From: an uncultured bacterium
Lineage (GTDB): Bacteria; Planctomycetota; Planctomycetia; Pirellulales; UBA1268
Assembly (NCBI GenBank): GCA_937959175.1
Contig: CALGAS010000328.1
Location: 1 to 5,299 of the forward strand
Direction: 5' to 3'
DNA length: 5,299 nucleotides
The position numbers and the translations under genes are program-made. Positions 1 to 5,299 of this stretch are shown here, one piece after another. The notes beneath the pieces were generated by a model. That model saw only the letters and a list, made by a program, of their open reading frames with translations, did not search any database and was not told where the DNA came from. Every line of letters begins with the position of its first letter. Position 1 is the first letter of the stretch.

Positions 1-3000
1 AGCGAGATGCTCTTGGAGTGCGCGGAGAACTCGGGGGCGTAGCGGCTCTGGATCGTGGCGAAGCCGCTCGAGGCGGTGCCCCGGTGGGCGGCCCGCAGCG
101 AGTACTCGAAGACGTGCGTGCCCCGGGGGAGCCGCTCGAAGAAGAGCCGGGTGGAGGCGTCGCGGATCGCCAGGTACCAGCCGGCACCGTCACCCCACCG
201 CCAGCCGGAGAGGACGTCGACCGGCTCGGTCAGGCTCGGCCGGTGGTCGGCCAGCTCCAGAAACTCGTAGTCGCGGTCGCTGGTCACCACCAGCCGCACG
301 ACCAGCTCGTCGCCGACCGCGACAACCACCCCGTCGCCCCCCGCCGGGGCCACGTCCCCGGCCCTGGCGAGGGGCACCAGTTCCGGTCCGGCCTTGGTGA
401 AACGTTTCACGAACAGCTGCTTCTCGATGGCCAGTTCCTCGCGGCCCGCCGCCGCGACGTTCGCGATGTCATCGAGATACTGCCAGTGGACGCCGCCGAA
501 GGCGAGGCCCTTATCCGGCTTTTCGAGCGTCACCTCCGCCATCGCCGGCGTGATCTCGCGGCGGACGAAGCGGGTTTCGAAGAAGCCGGTGCCCGCCTCG
601 ACATTGTCGGGGGTGATCGTCTCGTCGCCGACCGTCACCCGTACGAGCTCCTGCGAGCCGAGCAGGTCGCCGCCCCGGCCCAGCAGCGCCCCGACGGCGT
701 CGGCCGTCGCCCGGCTGCCCGGCCAGCGGCTCGTCCGCTTCTGCGAGAGCAGCCAGACCTGGAGGGCCTCGACCGCGTCGGCATCGCCGGCCACCTCGTC
801 GAAGGCCTCGATCATGATCGCCTGGGTGGCGATCGGGGCGTGGGCCCAGCTCCACCAGCCGGGGTGCCGGTCTCGCCACCACATCCCCTGCCAGGAATCC
901 GCTTCCTCGCCGGGCTTCACATCGGCATCGACCGCCCGCTGCCGGAGGCTGTCGATGATCGAGAGGGCCGTCGGCTTATCGCCAAAGCGGGCCAGGGCGA
1001 TCGCCAACTGTCCCTGAGAGAGCCGCGGGTCGATCTTCATCCAGGACTTCTTCGCGACCTTGAAGGCCCAGCGAATCGCCTCGGCGGCCTCGTCCTCCGG
1101 CGGGATGTCGTCGGCAAAGAAACTTCGGGCGTAGAGAGCGGCGACGCCGATTGGCGTGAGCACGATCTCGTTGGGCGTGTCCTTCCAGCGGGCGAGGGCC
1201 TTTTGCCGCTCCTCGACGAGCCGGCCGTCGAGCCAGGGAAGCGCCTCGAGGGCGAGTTCGACATCGATGTCGACACCCGCCGCCCGCAGCCGGCCAAAGC
1301 CGGCGATGATCCCCAGCGTCACCGAGTCGCAGGTCCGGCCGCCGGGAAACCAGGCCCAGCCGCCGTCGGCGGTGCGGAGATTTTCCAGCCGCGCGAGGGC
1401 GGTCCGGGCCTCGTTGTCGGCTCGGTTGGCATCGAACAAGAGCGCGATCCGGGCCCGGGCCTCCGACTCGTCCGTCGCCTCGCGGACCCAGGGCGTCTCG
1501 GCGAGCAGGGTCGTGACGAGCTCGGTGTTCTTCTCCAAGGGGCTTGTCAGGGCGTCGCCGCCGGCCTGCTTCCACTGCTCGAAGATCCTGCCGATCCGCG
1601 GGTCGCTCGTCGCCAGGTGCCGGGCCAGCGTGTTGGCGTAGAGCCGCGTGAACAGGCACTCGGTGCTCTCGTCGACGCTCTCCATGATCACCGGCAACGC
1701 GAGCACGCCGTACCAGGCCGGGTTCGACGCGGCCTGGACGACGAGCGACTGGCTCTGAATGTCGCTGCCGCCGGCAGGGTCGGCGGTCTGGGCCAGCCGT
1801 TCGAGCGACACCTTCCGCGTGCCCGGGCCACGGATCGTGATCGGGATGGTTTCCGTGACGGGAACCCGCCGCGGGAGAACCACGACGAAGGCCTCCTCGC
1901 CGTCGGCAGCCTGCCTGCCCGAGGCGTCGGCGGAGCCGGTCGCGAGATACCTGAGCACGTCGGTGCCGTCGGCCACGCGGACGGTGAACACGACCGGCTT
2001 CGACTCACCGGCGGCGAGGTCGAAGGGCTGCTCGGTCGGCCCGTCAATCAGGCCGTTCCGCGAGGCGTCGGTACGGGCATCGGCAAGCGCGAATCGGACG
2101 GTGCCGGCGAGCCGGCCGGTCGAGGTGTTGCTGACCTTAACCGGAATCTGGACCAGATCGCCCTCGCGGAGAAACCGCGGCACGAGCGGCTCGACCATCA
2201 GGTCCTTGGCCGAGATGCAGGTGTCTTGAAGGGTGCCGCTGCGGAGGGCGGCGTCGTGGGCCAGGCCCTTGAACTGCCAGGTCGTGAGCGTGTCGGGGAG
2301 GGTGAACTCGATCGTCACGATCCCGTCGTCGCCGCTCGAGAGCGTCGGCAGAAAGAAGGCGGTCTCAACGAGATTTTTCCGCGGAGGCGGCGCAGCCGCG
2401 GTGCCGTCCCCGTCAGCGGACTGCTGCCCCGGGCCTTCGCCAGCCTCGGCATCGGCCCGGTTGGCCGCCTTGTCCATCTCCTCGGGTGCCCCCCGTGACC
2501 TGGCTGCCATCGCCAGCGGAGCCGCATCGGCCATCATCCCGCCCCCGAGTCCGAAGGCGGCGCCCGCCATCATCATGCGGGGCTGCCCGAAGCCCCAGCC
2601 CTGGGGGCCGAAGGGGCGGAGCAGTTCGCGGAAGGTCATCGCGGGCACGCCGCGGGAGGACACGGCGAAGCTCCCGCGAATCTGCTGGAAGCCCTCAGGC
2701 CCGTTGGTGAAGGCCAGGTTCAGCCAGCCCGCTTCACGGCGAAACAAACCCTGCAGCCCGCCGCCCGGCCAGGCGTGGGGAGCGAGGGCGTCGAGCGACT
2801 GGTCGTACAGCAACGCCAGCAGTTCAGCCGCCACCGGCGCCGCCGGCCCGGCGACGGGATCGGCCACGCTCGAAATCTTCGCCCGCCAGACCTCCTTGGT
2901 CCCGGGTTCGGTCTTCCGTGTGAACCGCTCCCACTCGATGGCGAGCTGCTTGTTAGTCCAGGGCACGTCGACCGTCTGCGTGCGGACGTGCAGCCGCCCG

Positions 3001-5299
3001 TCGCGGACCAGCCAGGCCCGCACGGTGAAGCCGCCCCGGTTGGCCTCCGTCGCCTCGAAGGCCACCGGCCACTGCGTCCGGCCCGGCTCGGTCCAGAACC
3101 GCTTCAAGACTTTGCCGCTCTGCGAGATCTCGACGAGCGACCGTCCTGTTTTGTAGCCCGTGCCGATCAGGGCCTGAAACTCGGATCCTGGCTCGACGGA
3201 GGTCTTTTCGGCCTTCATCACGAAGGGCCGCTTCACGCCGTAGGAGGTGGCCGCCGGATCGACGACCTCGATCAGCCGCGTCGCCTTGACCGCGGGCACG
3301 TTGCCAGCCGCCGGAATCTCAAACGTCGCCCGGTAGATGCCCGCCGGCAGGTTGGCGGTGGCGATCGTGCGGCCGGTCGCCTGCTCGGTAGCAGCCGGCT
3401 CGTCGAAGACCGCCTCGCCGGCGGCCCAGGTCTCGGGATCGGCCGGATCGGGCTCGGGCGGCCGGGGCGGAACGCGGCCCGCCCGGCCGCGGCCAAACCT
3501 CGGCATCGGCCTTGGCCGCCCGCCTGTGAGATCACCGCGGGCAACCTCGGCCGGCTGGACGAGCCGGTGAACCGTCAGTCGGCCCTCGGCCGCCCGCGGC
3601 TGGCCGTCGAGCGTGGTTGTCGTGACCGTAATCGCGACGGCCGCCGGCTCGCCGCTCGCTTCAGCCTGCCAGTCGGCCGCGGTGACCGTCGCCTCGACGT
3701 CGGTGTAGCCCGCGTTCACGTTCCGCTCGTCGCTACGGGTCTCGCCGCCGGGATCGGTGACGTCGGCCACGACGCGGTAGGTGAACACCGGCAGTGACTC
3801 CTTCGGCACCGAGCGGTCGGGCCGAACCGGGAACACCACAGTGAACGCCCCGCGGGCGTCGGTCGTGGCCGTGCCGCGGGCGATCCGCTGAGCTCCGCCA
3901 TCGAAGGGCAGCCAGGGGAAGAAGCAGCGGCACCAGATCGGAAACCGCACCGTCCGCTCGACCCGCCAGCGGACGGTTGCGTCGGCCACGGGCAGGCCGG
4001 TGTAGGTCTCGGCCGTGCCGACGAGGGTGGCCTCCCCGCCGAGCGGCACGCTTTTTTCGGGCGGGGCGAGCGTCACCTGGAACTTCGGCCGCTTGTACTC
4101 CTCGACGCGGACGGCCGTTGCCCCCCGCGTGCCCGCGGCCCGAGCCTGAATCGACCACTGCCCCGGCAGGCAGCCGGCTGGAATGGAGAAGCTTCCGTTG
4201 AACGAGCCATTGGCGTTGGTCGTGTGCCGGGCCGTGGCAACCTCACGGCCGTTGGCGTCTCGCAGCACCACCTCGACGCCAACCTCCGCGATCGCGGCGT
4301 ACCTCGCCTCGGCCTGCTCACCGCCGGCGACGATCCCCTTGTAGAACACGACCTGGCCCGGCCGATGGATGCCGCGGTCGGTGACGAGCACGATCGACTT
4401 GACGGCGTCCGACACCACGTTGGTCCGGACGCTGGTCGAGCCGGTGGCCACCGTCTGCTCGCGGCCGGCCACCGCCGCCTTCGCCACGACCACGAGGTCA
4501 CGGCCCTGCTCGGCCTCGATCTCGAAGCGGCCCTCGGCGTCGGTCTTCACCGCCGCGGCCTCCATGAAGGCCTGACGGTTCCCCTGCCGCTGGCGGCCGT
4601 AGACCTGAACGGCCGCATCTTCGACCGGCTCACCGCTGGCCAGATCGACCACGTGGCCGGCAAGCGTGCCTCGTCCCTGCCGCCGGCCCGGCCGCACGGC
4701 CGCGACCGGCTTGCCGGCGGCCGCCGCGACGTCGCGGGCAAAGACGGCCCGCTGCTGTTCGGTCACGATCGCCAGGCGAGTCACCCAGACCATCGTCACC
4801 GCGACGACGTTGTCCTTCCCGCCGAAATCGGCTGCGTGGCTGGCGATCACCCAATACGCCCCGGGTTCGAGCGTGGCGGCATCCAGGGCGGCTTCGACGG
4901 GGATCTCCTCGGATCGCGATTGGTAGTCAGCCGTGGCCGGCAGGTCAGCGACATGCTCGCGGATCGCCGGCAGGGCGAGAATCGCCGCCCGGTCCTGGTC
5001 GTCGAGCCAGCCGGCGTGGGGCTTGCCCGCCTTCAACCGGCCGAGCCAGTCGGCCTTGGCGACCCGGAGGTGCACCGTGGCCAGATTGCGATAGGTGACG
5101 CGAATCGCCGGGAAAGGGGCCGCCCAGGCCCGCTCGGTGGAGAGCGACAACTCCTTGGCCTCGATCCTGGCGACGAGGTTCGCGCACTGCGCCCCACCGT
5201 GGCTCTCCGGGTGGGCGGCCGCGGCCTTGGCCGCGAGTTCCCGTGCCGCCACGAAGTCGCCCCGGCCGTGGATCAGGCTCGCCAGGTGAAAGGTCGCAA
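1..5299 (-). CDS. Alpha-2-macroglobulin family protein (COG2373-type), partial at both ends
   Basis: A2M-family proteins are large secreted or periplasmic proteins. In the best-studied members a protease cuts the bait region, the protein collapses around the protease, and an internal thioester may bind it covalently. The frame is open for 1,765 codons. Visible in order: TPR-like helices (about 1-46), an MG-like domain (49-178), a carboxypeptidase-regulatory-like domain (208-275), MG2 with DRGIHRPG (307-314), the conserved EYKRPKF (400-406), more MG domains, a bait-like segment (908-973), the A2M core with PDTLTTW ending at W1007, a toroid domain with GGWAWFPGG around 1314-1317, and the C-terminal YAPEFSAHS. 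The start codon and signal peptide lie beyond the right edge and the stop just beyond the left edge, so neither can be chosen. The full protein is probably about 2,000 residues, as in related large bacterial A2Ms. The thioester motif is degenerate (S-T-E-C). Family assignment is very secure; protease trapping is inferred from the family and is uncertain for a thioester-less member. Confidence 0.95.
3..530 (-). other. C-terminal MG / receptor-binding-like domain (bMG10-like)
   Basis: Residues about 1590-1765 carry the C-terminal signature of this protein type: G-G-V-H-W-Q-Y-L-D-D-I, then L-F-V-K-R-F, a V-V-V-A-V-G-D-E-L-V-V-R-L strand, S-D-R-D-Y-E-F-L-E-L-A-D, E-P-V-D-V-L-S-G, D-A-S-T-R-L-F-F-E-R-L-P-R-G-T-H-V-F-E-Y, and finally Q-S-R-Y-A-P-E-F-S-A-H-S. 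In relatives the Y-A-P-E-F-x-x-H-S motif is followed by only a few to about twenty residues, so almost the complete C-terminus is present. In vertebrate A2M the equivalent end domain binds a receptor; in bacteria no receptor is implied. Confidence 0.88.
798..1730 (-). other. Alpha/alpha-toroid 'thioester' domain
   Basis: Residues about 1190-1500 are helix-rich and hold the family landmarks of the toroid. After the degenerate thioester helix come helix pairs rich in Ala/Leu/Arg, then D-G-G-W-A-W-F-P-G-G (W1314, W1316), then I-I-A-G-F-G-R-L. Repeating helix signatures follow: L-T-P-I-G-V-A-A-L-Y-A-R, L-S-Q-G-Q-L-A-I-A-L-A-R-F-G. Near the end W-W-R-D and W-W-S-W-A-H lead to the helix I-A-T-Q-A-I-M-I-E-A-F. 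The fold is kept although the thioester is not, so the domain is probably still needed for structure. Boundaries are approximate. Confidence 0.85.
1656..1667 (-). other. Degenerate thioester site: S-T-E-C in place of C-x-E-Q
   Basis: Residues 1211-1214 read S-T-E-C inside L-P-V-I-M-E-S-V-D-E-S-T-E-C-L-F-T-R-L-Y-A-N. Active relatives of this large type, as I remember them, read M-E-x-P-x-E-C-x-E-Q-x-F-x-R-x-Y-A-N. The flanks therefore align without gaps: thioester Cys becomes Ser1211, Gln becomes Cys1214, and the Glu between is kept. The Cys-Gln thioester cannot form with these residues. Loss of the motif is known in some bacterial A2Ms (YfaS of E. coli lacks it). The codons (AGC, ACC, GAG, TGC) sit in intact frame. 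Confidence 0.8.
2103..2378 (-). other. A2M core domain (PF00207-type)
   Basis: Residues about 974-1065 match the most conserved A2M segment. They open with E-T-A-F-F-L-P, go through G-I-V-T-I-E-F-T-L-P-D-T-L-T-T-W (W1007), Q-F-K-G-L-A-H-D, then K-D-L-M-V-E-P-L-V-P-R-F-L-R-E-G-D and the strand V-K-V-S-N. The strand order and the P-D-T-L-T-T-W motif are the family signature (compare P-D-T-I-T-E-W in human A2M). Cys1027 lies in the loop before K-D-L. This domain sits between the bait region and the toroid domain and is the best single piece of evidence for the family. Confidence 0.93.
2379..2576 (-). other. Bait-region-like low-complexity segment
   Basis: Residues 908-973 lie just before the A2M core domain, where the protease bait region of A2M proteins sits. 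The first part is Met/Ala/Gly-rich (M908-M910, M921-M922, M930, M941), with basic sites at R933 and R935. The second part is acidic and Gly/Gln-rich (E-E-M-D-K, then D-A-E-A-G-E-G, then D-G-D-G) and ends in A-A-A-P-P-P-R-K. It looks disordered and carries cleavable residues for proteases of several specificities, as expected for bait. Cleavage is inferred from position and composition only. Confidence 0.65.
3435..3524 (-). other. Pro/Arg-rich low-complexity loop
   Basis: Residues 592-621 are made almost only of Gly, Arg and Pro in the first half (G-G-R-P-R-P-M-P-R-F-G-R-G-R) and Pro, Glu and Asp in the second half (P-P-E-P-D-P-A-D-P). This is a basic-to-acidic disordered loop inside an otherwise beta-rich region between MG domains. 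It follows L-T-V-H-R-L-V-Q-P and precedes the next strand-rich segment. Such loops vary in length among large A2M proteins. The Arg-rich half would be exposed to trypsin-like proteases. Confidence 0.6.
3903..3944 (-). other. Aromatic W-C-R-C patch within an MG domain
   Basis: Residues 452-465 read FPIWCRCFFPWLPF: seven aromatic residues, three prolines and two cysteines (456 and 458) in 14 positions. The patch interrupts a normal MG strand pattern (V-R-W-R-V-E-R-T-V-R before it, G-T-A-T-T-D-A-R-G-A-F after it). Relatives, as I recall them, have a Trp-rich loop at this place, so an aromatic loop is probably a family feature; the C-R-C pair is what I do not recall. It may be a surface loop that packs on a partner, a membrane or another domain. 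The residues are read directly; the role is inference. Confidence 0.5.
4101..4424 (-). other. MG2 domain (A2M_N) with DRGIHRPG motif
   Basis: Residues about 292-399 contain I-V-L-V-T-D-R-G-I-H-R-P-G-Q-V-V-F-Y-K-G (from about 302; D307 to G314). This is the hallmark of the second macroglobulin domain, whose usual consensus is D-R-x-x-Y-R-P-G with a following F-K-G. His311 replaces the usual Tyr. A strand pair with N-A-N-G-S-F-N-G-S-F and L-P-G-Q-W-S-I follows, as expected for an MG2 that closes with a G-x-W/Y-x-I strand. The domain ends just before EYKRPKF, which opens the next MG domain. Confidence 0.88.
4473..4676 (-). other. Carboxypeptidase-regulatory-like beta-sandwich inserted before MG2
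   Basis: Residues about 208-275 read G-T-L-A-G-H-V-V-D, then S-G-E-P-V-E-D-A-A-V-Q-V-Y-G, then K-T-D-A-E-G-R-F-E-I. This is the signature of the CarboxypepD_reg-like fold: G-x-V-x-D, G-x-P-V-x-x-A-x-V, T-D-x-x-G-x-F. Such domains are non-catalytic transthyretin-like sandwiches used as structural or adhesive modules in secreted proteins. The position directly before MG2 matches large A2M proteins of this type as I remember them. The fold call is good; its function here is not known. Confidence 0.75.
4764..5153 (-). other. First visible macroglobulin-like (MG) beta domain
   Basis: Residues 49-178 have the alternating strand pattern of an MG domain. A strand (ELSLSTE) leads to F-P-A-I-R-V-T-Y-R-N and V-H-L-R-V, a charged insertion follows, then LEPGAYWVIAS and a closing V-T-M-V-W-V-T-R-L-A-I-V strand. 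In relatives this unit precedes the carboxypeptidase-regulatory-like domain and MG2. The boundaries are approximate and were set from the beta-strand pattern. Confidence 0.6.
5160..5297 (-). other. TPR-like helical hairpin at the start of the visible protein
   Basis: Residues 1-46 read as two amphipathic, Ala-rich helices around a G-D-F-V-A-A-R-E turn and an A-H-P-E-S-H-G-G loop, a pattern like a tetratricopeptide repeat. As I recall them, large A2M proteins of this type carry a similar 'helix, P-E-S-x-G-G, helix' segment just before the first macroglobulin domain. It is probably the end of a longer N-terminal helical region outside the window. Cys38 lies in the second helix. The role is unknown; it may hold the N-terminal region or bind a partner. 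This is pattern recognition only. Confidence 0.5.

Noticed and set aside
976..1659. Minus-strand open frame of 227 codons in another frame
   Set aside because: It overlaps the conserved toroid domain in a shifted frame. The product is Arg/Gly/Ala-rich and has no domain, while the main frame through the same bases carries clear A2M motifs.
1656..1685. Possible frameshift or sequencing error hiding a normal C-x-E-Q
   Set aside because: The frame is intact on both sides with conserved family residues (L-P-V-I-M-E before, F-T-R-L-Y-A-N after) and aligns without gaps, so the change is substitution and not a shift.
18..2498. Long plus-strand open frame of 826 codons
   Set aside because: Its translation is Arg/Gly/Pro/Ala-rich with no recognisable domain. 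It is codon-in-register antisense to the A2M gene and is open only because TTA, CTA and TCA are rare in that gene.
2233..3156. Plus-strand open frame of 307 codons
   Set aside because: Low-complexity Ser/Ala/Arg/Pro product with no domain, wholly antisense to the bait-like and core region of the A2M gene.
2775..3797. Plus-strand open frame of 340 codons
   Set aside because: In-register antisense shadow; it stops where the A2M gene uses a TCA serine codon, and no domain is recognisable.
1..5299. Promoters, terminators, RNA genes, repeats or CRISPR arrays
   Set aside because: Every base belongs to one continuous coding frame, and I saw no direct-repeat array or mobile-element signature. GC-rich inverted repeats that can be found are expected by chance in such DNA.

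Overview
The whole window is the inside of one very large gene on the minus strand. One reading frame (codon first bases at 5297, 5294 and so on down to 5) stays open for 1,765 codons with no stop, and it runs off both ends of the window. By motif recognition it encodes a bacterial alpha-2-macroglobulin (A2M) family protein of the 'large extracellular alpha-helical protein' type (COG2373). Residue numbers below count from the first complete codon, at 5297..5295. They are not numbers in the full protein, whose N-terminus lies beyond the right edge.

Organism: the DNA is very GC-rich, with third codon positions almost all G or C. The protein resembles the large A2M variant that I associate with Bacteroidota and Planctomycetota. 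High GC together with this variant suggests a planctomycete, perhaps Pirellulales-like. This is inference with moderate confidence, because no rRNA or other marker gene is present.

Layout in the direction of translation (right to left): a short TPR-like helical hairpin; a first macroglobulin-like beta domain; a carboxypeptidase-regulatory-like beta-sandwich; the MG2 domain with its D-R-G-I-x-R-P-G motif; further MG domains, carrying an aromatic W-C-R-C patch and a Pro/Arg-rich loop; a Met/Ala-rich then acidic low-complexity segment at the place of the bait region; the conserved A2M core domain with P-D-T-L-T-T-W; an alpha/alpha-toroid 'thioester' domain; and the C-terminal MG/receptor-binding-like domain. 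The C-terminal motifs suggest that the stop codon lies only a few to about twenty codons past the left edge. The missing N-terminus should hold the signal peptide or lipobox and probably a few hundred residues.

The most notable point is the thioester site. Where the family normally has C-x-E-Q, this protein reads S-T-E-C (1656..1667), so it should be unable to form the internal thioester. No intergenic DNA, RNA gene, promoter, terminator, mobile element or CRISPR array is visible. The long plus-strand open frames are antisense shadows of this gene. I do not see a new multi-gene system here.
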